Positions 9,413 through 17,622 of a DNA stretch of 64,000 nt are shown in pieces (the stretch's first letter is position 1; every line of letters starts with the position of its first letter). The position numbers and the translations under genes were made by a program. The notes beneath the pieces are model-generated. The model was given only the letters and a program-made list of their open reading frames with translations, was not told where the DNA came from and did no database searches. The DNA is from Citrobacter koseri ATCC BAA-895 (GTDB taxonomy: Bacteria > Pseudomonadota > Gammaproteobacteria > Enterobacterales > Enterobacteriaceae). The DNA lies in NCBI RefSeq assembly GCF_000018045.1, contig NC_009792.1, positions 3,162,001 through 3,226,000 of the forward strand. The letters run 5' to 3'.

Positions 9413-10429
9413 ATGACGACATTACGTCTGCTTATCTCTGACTCTTACGATCCCTGGTTCAACCTGGCGGTTGAAGAATGTATTTTTCGCCAGATGCCCG
9501 CGACACAGCGCGTTTTGTTCCTGTGGCGCAACGCTGATACGGTCGTCATCGGGCGGGCGCAAAACCCGTGGAAAGAGTGCAACACCCGGCGCATGGAAGA
9601 AGACAATGTCCGGCTGGCGCGTCGCAGCAGCGGCGGCGGCGCGGTGTTCCACGATCTCGGCAATACCTGTTTTACATTTATGGCCGGGAAGCCGGAGTAC
9701 GACAAAACGATCTCCACCGCGATAGTGCTCAATGCGCTGAACGCGCTGGGCGTTACCGCAGAGGCTTCCGGTCGTAACGATCTGGTGGTGAAAACGCCGG
9801 AAGGCGACCGCAAGGTTTCCGGCTCCGCCTATCGGGAAACCAAAGATCGCGGCTTCCACCACGGCACATTGCTGTTGAATGCCGATCTCAGCCGTCTGGC
9901 GAACTACCTCAATCCTGATAAGAAAAAATTACAGGCCAAAGGGATCGCTTCCGTGCGCGGGCGCGTCGCCAATCTGGTCGAACTGCTACCTGGCATTACC
10001 CATGAACACATCTGCGACGCCATTACCGAGGCGTTCTTCAGCCACTACGGCGAACGCGTGGAAGCCGAAATAATCTCTCCAGATAAAACGCCGGATCTGC
10101 CCAATTTTGCCGAAACGTTCGCTCGCCAGAGCAGTTGGGAATGGAACTTCGGCCAGGCGCCAGCCTTTACGCATCTTCTGGACGAACGCTTTATCTGGGG
10201 CGGCGTTGAACTGCACTTCGACGTTGAAAAAGGGCACATCACGCGCACTCAGGTTTTTACCGACAGCCTTAACCCTGCGCCGCTGGAAGCGCTGGCGGGC
10301 CGTTTACAGGGGTGTCTGTACCGTGCGGATATGCTGCAACAGGAGTGTGATGCGCTGTTAGTCGATTTTCCAGAGCAGGAAAAAGAGCTACGGGAATTGT
10401 CGGCATGGATTGCGCGGGCGGTGCGTTAA
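9413..10429 (+). CDS. lplA: Lipoate-protein ligase A
   Basis: 338 residues, as in E. coli. It activates scavenged lipoate to lipoyl-AMP and transfers it to E2 and GcvH lipoyl domains. The substrate-binding loop [12 protein letters not shown] lies at 70-81, followed by the KVSGSAYRE segment typical of LplA. The small C-terminal domain is complete (WIARAVR). It lies 54 bp downstream of ytjB on the same strand and is followed by a hairpin. Confidence 0.97.
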
Positions 10430-10440
10430 CCCTCTCCAGG

Positions 10441-10480
10441 ACGTGCCCGTTTACCCTTAACAAGGGCGGCACGTTATTTT
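10441..10480 (+). terminator. Probable lplA terminator
   Basis: Inverted repeat ACGTGCC (10441-10447) with GGCACGT (10468-10474), an inner CCCTT/AAGGG pairing and a following tattttc run, 11 bp after the lplA stop. Confidence 0.7.
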
Positions 10481-10827
10481 CTCAATAACCATCAGCAATG
10501 CATTAAAAGCCTGCCGATTAACGCTCAGGCTGGCATATTATTTATCAATAATATTCATCGCGTGAATATATAAACATACACTCTCACCATATTCCAACCG
10601 CATACAAAATAGCAGCAACTCTAAAACAAAAAATAACAAAAATCACCAGAAATCAGTTTTAAATAAAACTAAAACCACTGTCTGCTGTGTCCAGATAATA
10701 TATTACTTCTGGAATATAACTCTATCCCAACCATATTCCATAGCTATCTGGTTGATATAAAACGTATTCAGAAGGCAAGTAACATGCCTTTTCGTACCAT
10801 CACACAATTCAAGTTAAGGATCAACAA
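10481..10827. promoter_or_regulatory. AT-rich fimbrial promoter region with nested inverted repeats
   Basis: About 350 bp without a gene and much richer in A+T than its flanks. TGGAATAT (10710-10717) and ATATTCCA (10733-10740) form an inverted repeat. It is enclosed by CCAGATA (10691-10697) and TATCTGG (10745-10751). A third ATATTCCA copy occurs at 10589-10596. The positions just upstream of the pilin gene suggest a regulator or H-NS target. The pilin start at 10828 is preceded by aaggatc. Confidence 0.5.
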
Positions 10828-11526
10828 ATGAAAAAAGCACTTCTTGCCACCGCAATCGCGGCACTGACCATGTCTAACGCATGGGCGGCCGACGGCGCCA
10901 CCACTGAACTGCGCGTAACGGGGAAACTGCTGGTCGGTGGCTGTACCGCGACTGTCAATGGCGGCAACGCACTTGACTTCGGCTCGCATCTGATCAGCGA
11001 CCTTAGCTCAACGGCCGTCAACGATATCGCCACGAAAGACACCGATCTGGTCATCGAGTGCCCCAGCGCCACGAAAGTAGGCTGGACGCTGACCGATAAC
11101 AAAGCGGATAGCAACGCAGAGATCTGGATAACCGGCATCATTAAAGGTAAAGGAGTCTCATTCGGCGTAGGTAAAACAGCAGGCAATGTCAACATTGGCG
11201 CCTATGCCGTATCCATCGATTCTGTCAAGGCTGCAAGCGCGAAAGCCGTCAATGGCGAAGACACTTTTGACGCTGACTATATTGTAAGCGCCGCCGCAAG
11301 TACGGGTTTGTGGGCTAAGGCGACAACGGAAACTTCTTTTCGGAACCAGGAAGGGACGCAGGATATCATCACCGTCGGCGCCAAAGGCACGCTGGAACCA
11401 GCAGCCTATAACAATGCAACTTATCCGCTTAAGGTTTCTCTGGCTGTAGATAATACCACCAAACTGGCCATTAGCGATGATACCGATATTTCAGGTTCCG
11501 CCACCATTACCCTGAGATATATCTAA
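10828..11526 (+). CDS. Major fimbrial subunit, FimA-like/DUF1120 type
   Basis: 232 residues. The signal peptide is residues 1-20 (ending NAWA). The mature protein has cysteines at 39 (GGCTATVNG) and 78 (IECPSATK), fitting the conserved pilin disulfide, and ends in a beta-strand-like SGSATITLRYI, the region complemented by the chaperone. It is first in an operon with a chaperone, usher and small secreted protein, so it should form the fimbrial shaft. The cluster position between lplA and deoD matches the Salmonella stj locus as I remember it. The exact fimbrial type is inferred. A hairpin follows the gene, which would raise pilin over usher expression. Confidence 0.8.
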   Translation: MKKALLATAIAALTMSNAWAADGATTELRVTGKLLVGGCTATVNGGNALDFGSHLISDLSSTAVNDIATKDTDLVIECPSATKVGWTLTDNKADSNAEIWITGIIKGKGVSFGVGKTAGNVNIGAYAVSIDSVKAASAKAVNGEDTFDADYIVSAAASTGLWAKATTETSFRNQEGTQDIITVGAKGTLEPAAYNNATYPLKVSLAVDNTTKLAISDDTDISGSATITLRYI

Positions 11527-11556
11527 TCACATCGTTATTAATCATATCTGTACAAC

Positions 11557-11587
11557 AACTCCCTACATGGATGGGTGGGGAGTTTTT
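11557..11587 (+). terminator. Hairpin with T-run between pilin and chaperone (attenuator)
   Basis: AACTCCC (11557-11563) pairs with GGGAGTT (11578-11584), followed by TTT. It lies inside the operon, before the chaperone ribosome-binding site agaagga. Confidence 0.65.
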
Positions 11588-11608
11588 CCAATAGAAGGAA
11601 TTACAATA

Positions 11609-12319
11609 ATGTCTGACAAATCTTGTACCGTTAAAGCGTATATATTTGCCGCCACGCTTCTCTGTTTACCTTTATCTCAGGCTTATGCGGCAGGAATGGT
11701 TCCCGCCTCCACGCTACTGGTTATTGAAGAAAGCCATAATGGCGGAACGATAAATGTCAAAAACAGCGATACGGTTCCGATGTTGCTGTACACCACAATA
11801 GAAGATGTAAAAGATGACAGTGGCATCACCGTCAACGTCACCCAGCCCGTCGTACGCGTGGAACCCGGTCAGGAACAGCAGCTCCGCTTTATTATGGAAA
11901 GCAGCGCCCCGCTAACCAAAGAGCACTATAAACGCGTCACCTTTGAAGGCATCCCGCCATCAGGCGTGTCTAAAGGCGCAATGAAAGTTAACTTCAATTT
12001 GCGTCAGGATCTGCCGGTATTAATTCGCCCCAAAAATTTACCGGTCGTCACCGATGCGTGGAAGCTGCTGAAATGGTCCGGCTCCGGGCAGCATATTAAA
12101 GTCAGCAACCCTTCCGCCTATGTGGTGCGCCTGGCGCAACAGGTGATTTTTTTACCTTCGCAAACAGCCGGGGAAATCGCAAAAACCTATATTTTACCCG
12201 GAGAAGTTCTGGATGTAACCGTCAAGAAATCCATCATTTCCGATCAATCTGTACGCTTCTTCCCGGCCAGCCGCTACGGCATCGACATACCCAATTTCAC
12301 TGCGCCGTTAACACCATAA
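11609..12319 (+). CDS. Periplasmic fimbrial chaperone (PapD family)
   Basis: 236 residues from the ATG at 11609, which has agaagga upstream; an in-frame ATG at 11567 would lie within the preceding hairpin. The signal peptide ends near SQAYA. Two Ig-like domains are expected: VVRVEPGQEQQLRF corresponds to the subunit-binding strand region and VKVNFNLRQDLPVLIRPK to the interdomain segment. The protein would cap and deliver subunits to the usher by donor-strand complementation. The second gene of the operon. Confidence 0.88.
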   Translation: MSDKSCTVKAYIFAATLLCLPLSQAYAAGMVPASTLLVIEESHNGGTINVKNSDTVPMLLYTTIEDVKDDSGITVNVTQPVVRVEPGQEQQLRFIMESSAPLTKEHYKRVTFEGIPPSGVSKGAMKVNFNLRQDLPVLIRPKNLPVVTDAWKLLKWSGSGQHIKVSNPSAYVVRLAQQVIFLPSQTAGEIAKTYILPGEVLDVTVKKSIISDQSVRFFPASRYGIDIPNFTAPLTP

Positions 12320-12344
12320 TCAATAAAAAACGGGGACAAAGTAA

Positions 12345-14771
12345 GTGTATATGAAAGGAATCAACCTGCTGTCTCGCCATATTCAGATCGCGTTATATTC
12401 ATGTACGTTATTAACCTCAACAGCGTTAGCCCGTGAGGTAACGTTCAGTACCGATATACTCAATACGCGCGGCATCAGTAAAAATATCGCAAATTACTTC
12501 GCAGAAGAGCCGCGTTTTTTGCCCGGTGTACATAGCGTTCTAATCAACGTAAACGGGTCAGAAAAAGGTTCGCTGGGCGCCAAATTTGACGAACAAGGGC
12601 AACTCTGCGTAGATGACGATTTTCTGACAGCGATCGGGCTACGTCCTCTGGGGATCTCCCTGCAAGAACACTGTCATGACCTGCAAAAAGATTATCCCTC
12701 CGCCGTCATAAAGTCCCTTCCCGGTAAGGAGATGCTGGAGTTAACTGTCCCGCCCGACGCACTGGAAAATAGCGCGTCCCGGGAGAAAAACTATAGCCAC
12801 GGCGGCAGCGCCGGGCTGCTCAACTACAGCCTGTTTTCCACGCGAAATGAATACAACGGCGGCGACAGCCATAACTACACGCAGGGCGATATAGAAGCGG
12901 GCGCCAATCTGGCCAACTGGGCATTGCGCAGCCGCTATTTTCTGCTGGACTCTGACGGCGATCGCAGCGCTAAAAATTTATTCACTTATGGCGAACACGT
13001 TTTTGAAGCGCAACAGATGCGTGTCCAGGTTGGGCAGATCAGCTCCAGATCGGCGCTGTTTTCTGGAACATCCCTCAGCGGCATTCAGTTACTCCCCGAG
13101 TCCAGCATGACCTCTGATAATTCAGGCGTCACCGTGACGGGGATTGCCCGCACGAACCAGGCGCGAGTAGAAGTCCGCCAGGCGGGGCAGCTTGTTTATT
13201 CCACGCTGGTAAACGCGGGGGCATTCAGGCTGGACAATGTCCCCATCCTGTTAAATAACGCCGATCTTCAGGTCAGCATCGTCGAAACCGACAACGTCAC
13301 AACCAGTTTCATCGTACCTGCCTCCTCAATCAACCTGAACGGCCTTCCGCGACCACAAGGGCTTATGATGTCAGTAGGCCAGGTGCGCAACGTCGACAGC
13401 GATTACAGCGACCCCTGGGTATATAACATTTCAGACGGCTGGCGCCTTACCCCACAAACAAGTTTGCTGGCGGCGGGGGTTCTTGCCGAGGATTATCAGG
13501 CAAGCGGTGCAATGCTGGAGTGGAGTTCAAACGAGAAATGGCAAGTATTTGCCAGTCTGCTGGGCAGCCGCGAATCCTTCGGCGATACGCGCAGCGGTAT
13601 AAAGGCGGAAATTCAAAACCAGCTGACACTTCCCGGCCATGTCTCTGTTGGGGTCAGCACCGCACGTTATTCTGACGACTATCGTGAGTTGTCTGAGGCG
13701 ATGGACGACGACAGCGCAAGCTATCAAAGCAGCTATAGCGCCAATGTAAACTGGAGCGGCAGAACAGCAGGAACCTTCTCGTTAGCCTATAGCTATAATC
13801 AGGCCACGGATGATTATGAAGACTCCAGTTACGTGAGTCTTTCATGGGGAAAAACATTTAAATACGCGTCAATAAACGTGAACTGGCAGCACTCTGTTAG
13901 CAACGATAACGATAATGACGACATCAACGATGACAGCTATGACGATGATGTGTTTTACATCAACCTCAACATTCCTTTCCAGTCGCAGTCGATTAACGCA
14001 TATATGCGCAATCAGGGCGACCGAACGACATATGGCTTACGCAGCAGTGGCCCTCTCAGCGACAATACCAGCTACTCCGTTTCGGCGGATCGCGATATCG
14101 GAAACGATCTCAACACCCTCAACGGCAGCATCAACAGCAACCTGCACTACACGCAGATGAGCGTTGGCGCAACAACCAACAATGACGATCAGCGTACCTA
14201 CAGCGCAATGCTGTCGGGCGGCATTGCCCTGCATCGCCAGGGGGTGACCTTCTCCCCCTATACCATTAAAGATACCTTTGGCATTGCCCACCTGAGCGAA
14301 CCGGAAAGCGGCATCGAAATCGCAACGCCGCAAGGCCCGGTCTGGACAGATTTCTGGGGGCAGGCCGTGGTGCCTGGACTGACGGAGTGGCGTAAGTCAC
14401 GTATTGAGGTGAATGCAAATACGCTGCCCAAAAATATGGATCTGGCTAACGGAACAAAGCTACTGGTGCCCGCTCATGCCACCGTCAGCGACCTGGATTT
14501 TAACGTGCTAAACACCCGTCGCGTCATGCTGAAGATAAAACAGCAGGATGGCTCCTGGCTTCCTAAAGGCACGTCTGTTGTTGATGAAAAAGGAAACTAC
14601 CTGGTCAGCGCAGTGGACAGCGGCCGCGTCTTTATTAGCAATATTGACGAAACGCCAACGCTCTATAGCGTTGATGACAATATGAACCGTATCTGCAAAA
14701 TCACTTACACATTAAGCAATGTGCAGAATAAAGAGGCGTTTTACGAAACGGCGGAGGGTATTTGCCAATGA
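12345..14771 (+). CDS. Outer-membrane fimbrial usher
   Basis: 808 residues, standard usher length. Signal peptide to about residue 30 (LLTSTALA), then the N-terminal chaperone-binding domain (EVTFSTDILNTRGISKNIANYF), the long beta-barrel with plug, and C-terminal domains ending with a cysteine-bearing stretch (NRICKITY...EGICQ). It forms the assembly pore for the preceding pilin. I use the GTG at 12345 because gggga lies at a good distance; an ATG two codons later at 12351 is the alternative. The stop overlaps the start of the next gene (ATGA). Confidence 0.9.
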   Translation: MYMKGINLLSRHIQIALYSCTLLTSTALAREVTFSTDILNTRGISKNIANYFAEEPRFLPGVHSVLINVNGSEKGSLGAKFDEQGQLCVDDDFLTAIGLRPLGISLQEHCHDLQKDYPSAVIKSLPGKEMLELTVPPDALENSASREKNYSHGGSAGLLNYSLFSTRNEYNGGDSHNYTQGDIEAGANLANWALRSRYFLLDSDGDRSAKNLFTYGEHVFEAQQMRVQVGQISSRSALFSGTSLSGIQLLPESSMTSDNSGVTVTGIARTNQARVEVRQAGQLVYSTLVNAGAFRLDNVPILLNNADLQVSIVETDNVTTSFIVPASSINLNGLPRPQGLMMSVGQVRNVDSDYSDPWVYNISDGWRLTPQTSLLAAGVLAEDYQASGAMLEWSSNEKWQVFASLLGSRESFGDTRSGIKAEIQNQLTLPGHVSVGVSTARYSDDYRELSEAMDDDSASYQSSYSANVNWSGRTAGTFSLAYSYNQATDDYEDSSYVSLSWGKTFKYASINVNWQHSVSNDNDNDDINDDSYDDDVFYINLNIPFQSQSINAYMRNQGDRTTYGLRSSGPLSDNTSYSVSADRDIGNDLNTLNGSINSNLHYTQMSVGATTNNDDQRTYSAMLSGGIALHRQGVTFSPYTIKDTFGIAHLSEPESGIEIATPQGPVWTDFWGQAVVPGLTEWRKSRIEVNANTLPKNMDLANGTKLLVPAHATVSDLDFNVLNTRRVMLKIKQQDGSWLPKGTSVVDEKGNYLVSAVDSGRVFISNIDETPTLYSVDDNMNRICKITYTLSNVQNKEAFYETAEGICQ

Positions 14772-15334
14772 AGTCATACGGAAAGTGGATCATTACATTA
14801 TGTACGTTAGCAGCGCTGGGATCACGCATGGCATGGGCAGACGAGAACTGCCAGGTATCGCTCTCTCGCGCTACCGTAGCCTTTCCCCCGATGCAGCGAA
14901 ATGACAACGTCGGCTCACAGCAAAACTGGTTTAAAATGCCCTCGCGCGATATCAATGTCAGCATCTATTGCCCGCAACCACAGGTGATGGCGCTATTTGT
15001 ACATGGCGCCGCAGGCCCACAAGGGCGATTTCTTTTCGGTAACGGCGGGGGGCTGGCATTGAAAGCCAGCCAAATGATACTGGATGGCCGCAGCTATATG
15101 ATCGGGAAAACAACCGATCGCAATGAGTTCATTCCCGCAGACGGCCATGCCGATACACAGCTGCTGCACAATAACGAAGCCATTATCGCTATCGAGAACA
15201 ATGAAGCCGCGCGCGGGCAGCAGTTGAACTTTACGTTAACGCTAACGCCAGTGCTGAACGAAAAGCAGTTCCGTAATGTCAGCGACAATACTGAGATGGA
15301 GAGTAATTTAAGCTGGGAGTTGCTAACGCATTAA
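14768..15334 (+). CDS. Small secreted fimbrial protein, possible minor or tip subunit
   Basis: 188 residues, starting at the ATG that overlaps the usher stop codon. The signal peptide ends near SRMAWA, followed by a mature protein with cysteines in DENCQVSL and SIYCPQPQ and beta-rich composition. It is the last gene of the fimbrial operon, so a minor subunit or adhesin role is likely. It is too short for a two-domain FimH-type adhesin. I do not recognise a specific family. Ribosome-binding sequence ggaggg lies inside the usher gene. Confidence 0.7.
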   Translation: MKSYGKWIITLCTLAALGSRMAWADENCQVSLSRATVAFPPMQRNDNVGSQQNWFKMPSRDINVSIYCPQPQVMALFVHGAAGPQGRFLFGNGGGLALKASQMILDGRSYMIGKTTDRNEFIPADGHADTQLLHNNEAIIAIENNEAARGQQLNFTLTLTPVLNEKQFRNVSDNTEMESNLSWELLTH

Positions 15335-15367
15335 TCGCCAAAGGGCGGTAAATAAACAGGCAGGGAA

Positions 15368-15386
15368 AAGGGGCAAACTGCCCCTT
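15368..15386. terminator. GC-rich hairpin after the fimbrial operon
   Basis: AAGGGGCA and TGCCCCTT around a 3-nt loop. No T-run follows on the plus strand, so it may be a processing or pause hairpin. Confidence 0.45.
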
Positions 15387-15417
15387 CAGAGTGCTGACAA
15401 AGGATTGTGCAGCATTT

Positions 15418-15502
15418 ATGTCGGGTGGCGGTCAGGCCTTACCCGACCTACAAATCACGTAAAATATTTTGTAGGCCTGATAAGCGAAGCGCCATCAGGC
15501 GT
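15418..15502. repeat. REP pair between the fimbrial operon and deoD
   Basis: tgtcgggtggcggtcaggcctta... (15418-15453) and gtaggcctgataagcgaagcgccatcaggc (15470-15502). Confidence 0.8.
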
Positions 15503-15529
15503 AAGGGGCAAAGTGCCCCCTTCTTTTTT
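15503..15529 (+). terminator. Rho-independent terminator, fimbrial strand
   Basis: AAGGGGCA-aag-TGCCCCCTT followed by CTTTTTT. It overlaps the end of the convergent deoD gene. Confidence 0.75.
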
Positions 15530-16247
15530 ACGCTTTATCGCCCAGCAGAACAGATTCCAGCGCGATTTTGATCATGTCGTTGAAGGTCGTCTGACGTTCA
15601 GCGGCAGTGGTCTGCTCGTGAGTACGGATATGGTCAGACACGGTGCAGATGGTCAGCGCTTTCGCACCAAACTCAGCCGCCACGCCGTAGATACCCGCCG
15701 CTTCCATTTCCACGCCCAGGATGCCGTATTTTTCCATCACGTCGAACATTTCGCCGTCAGGAGAGTAGAACAGATCGGCGGAGAACAGGTTGCCCACGCG
15801 CGCGTCAACACCCAGCGCTTTCGCCGCGTCTACCGCGTTGCGCACCATATCAAAGTCAGCGATCGCCGCAAAATCATGATCCTTGAAGCGGATACGGTTA
15901 ACTTTGGAATCGGTGCAGGCACCCATACCAATCACCACATCGCGCAGTTTCACATCGTTGCGTACCGCACCGCAGGAACCGACACGAATGATTTTCTTCA
16001 CGCCGAAATCGGTGATCAGCTCTTTGGTATAGATGGAGCAGGACGGGATACCCATACCGTGACCCATGACGGAGATCTTACGGCCTTTGTACGTCCCGGT
16101 GAAACCTAACATGCCGCGAACGTTGTTCACTTCACGCACGTCTTCAAGGAAAGTTTCAGCAATGTGCTTCGCACGCAGCGGGTCGCCCGGCATCAAAACG
16201 ACGTCAGCGAAATCACCCATTTCTGCGTTAATATGTGGAGTTGCCAT
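15528..16247 (-). CDS. deoD: Purine nucleoside phosphorylase DeoD
   Basis: 239 residues, full length. A hexameric phosphorylase cleaving purine (deoxy)ribonucleosides to base and (deoxy)ribose-1-phosphate. The N-terminus ATPHINAEMGDFADVVLMPGDPLRAK and phosphate-binding GSCGAVR are typical, and the catalytic Asp region SDHIRTHEQ is present. The last gene of deoCABD, separated from deoB by a REP pair. Expression should follow the deo promoters. Confidence 0.97.
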   Translation of the reverse strand: MATPHINAEMGDFADVVLMPGDPLRAKHIAETFLEDVREVNNVRGMLGFTGTYKGRKISVMGHGMGIPSCSIYTKELITDFGVKKIIRVGSCGAVRNDVKLRDVVIGMGACTDSKVNRIRFKDHDFAAIADFDMVRNAVDAAKALGVDARVGNLFSADLFYSPDGEMFDVMEKYGILGVEMEAAGIYGVAAEFGAKALTICTVSDHIRTHEQTTAAERQTTFNDMIKIALESVLLGDKA

Positions 16248-16272
16248 CTTTTATCCTTATCTCGTTGTTATT

Positions 16273-16340
16273 GCCTGATGGCGGCTACGCCTTATCAGGC
16301 CTACAAAACCGTAGGCCCGGTAAGCTTGCGCCACCGGGCA
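16273..16340. repeat. REP pair between deoB and deoD
   Basis: gcctgatggcggctacgcctta... and gtaggcccggtaagcttgcgccaccgggc in opposite orientation. Such intercistronic REPs can stabilise the upstream message. Confidence 0.85.
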
Positions 16341-16346
16341 ATTGCA

Positions 16347-17570
16347 TCACAGCATGTTTTTGCCGTAGTCCATCGGCGACGTACCGAAGTACGTTGCCAG
16401 CGTCTGACCGATATCCGCGAAGGTTTCACGGTGACCGAGCGAGCCCGCTTTCACTTTCGGGCCATAAATCAGCACCGGAATGTGCTCGCGAGTATGGTCC
16501 GTACCGGTCCAGGTCGGGTCGCAACCGTGGTCGGCGGTCAGGATCAGAATGTCATCTTCACCGACCAGTTCCATCAGTTCCGGCAGACGACGGTCAAACA
16601 GCTCCAGACCCGCAGCATAGCCCGCTACGTCGCGGCGATGCCCCCAGGAGGAGTCGAAATCAACGAAGTTGGTAAAGACGATCGTCTCGTCGCCCGCTTC
16701 TTTCATCTCTTTAAGGGTGGCGTCGAACAGCGCGTCCAGGCCAGTGGCTTTCACTTTTTTGGTGATGCCGCAGTTGGCGTAGATATCCGCAATCTTACCG
16801 ACGGAAACCACATGCCCTTTTTTCTCGTCGACCAGTTTCTGCAAGATGGTCGGCGCCGGCGGTTCAACGGCCAGATCGTGACGGTTGCCGGTACGCTGGA
16901 AGTTACCGGCCTTATCGCCGATAAACGGACGCGCGATAACGCGGCCAATGTTGTAGCCGCCTTCGGTCAGCTCTTCACGGGCGATTTCGCACAGCTCGTA
17001 CAGTTTATCCAGCCCAAAGGTCTCTTCATGGCAGGCGATCTGGAATACGGAGTCAGCGGAAGTATAGAAAATCGGTTTACCGGTTTTCATATGCTCTTCG
17101 CCCAACTGATCCAGAATGACCGTACCGGAAGAGTGACAGTTACCGAGGTAACCCGGCAGGTTGGCGCGTTTTACCAGCTTATCCAGCAGTTCCTGCGGGA
17201 AGCTGTTTTCGTGGTCGCTGAAGTAGCCCCAGTCAAACAGAACCGGAACACCCGCGATTTCCCAGTGGCCAGACGGGGTATCTTTACCGGAAGAGAGCTC
17301 GTGCGCCCACGCGTACGCGCCAATTACCTCCGCATTGCCGTCCATACCCGCAGCAATTTTACCGGTAGAACCTTCATGCGCTTTCACCAGGCCCAGGCGG
17401 GTCAGGTTAGGCAAATTCAGTGGGCCTTTACGGCCATTGTCGGCCTCGCCCCTGGCGCAGGCTTCTGCAATATGGCCCAGGGTATCTGAACCTACGTCGC
17501 CAAAGCGATCCGCATCTTCAGTTGCACCAATACCAAAGGAGTCCAGCACCATAATAAATGCACGTTTCAT
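16347..17570 (-). CDS. deoB: Phosphopentomutase DeoB
   Basis: 407 residues from the ATG at 17570 (MKRAFIMVLDSFGIG); four extra in-frame codons upstream are unlikely to be used. It interconverts (deoxy)ribose-1-phosphate and 5-phosphate. It belongs to the alkaline-phosphatase superfamily with two-metal motifs: VLDSFGIG at the N-terminus (first Asp), the catalytic Thr in SGKDTPSGHWE, and the metal ligands in FVDFDSSWGHRRD and LTADHGCDPTW. It lies between deoA and deoD. Confidence 0.97.
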   Translation of the reverse strand: MKRAFIMVLDSFGIGATEDADRFGDVGSDTLGHIAEACARGEADNGRKGPLNLPNLTRLGLVKAHEGSTGKIAAGMDGNAEVIGAYAWAHELSSGKDTPSGHWEIAGVPVLFDWGYFSDHENSFPQELLDKLVKRANLPGYLGNCHSSGTVILDQLGEEHMKTGKPIFYTSADSVFQIACHEETFGLDKLYELCEIAREELTEGGYNIGRVIARPFIGDKAGNFQRTGNRHDLAVEPPAPTILQKLVDEKKGHVVSVGKIADIYANCGITKKVKATGLDALFDATLKEMKEAGDETIVFTNFVDFDSSWGHRRDVAGYAAGLELFDRRLPELMELVGEDDILILTADHGCDPTWTGTDHTREHIPVLIYGPKVKAGSLGHRETFADIGQTLATYFGTSPMDYGKNML

Positions 17571-17622
17571 CTTGTTCTCCATACATCTTGCGCTGCAAAA
17601 AAGCGATCAGATCAGTATACAG

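Noticed and set aside
10691..10751. Inverted repeats considered as a fimS-like invertible promoter
   Set aside because: Arms are only 7-8 bp and too close, and no FimB/FimE-type recombinase gene is nearby.
16164..17489. 441-codon open frame on the plus strand opposite deoB
   Set aside because: Antisense shadow. It begins in the REP/deoD region and lacks any family similarity.
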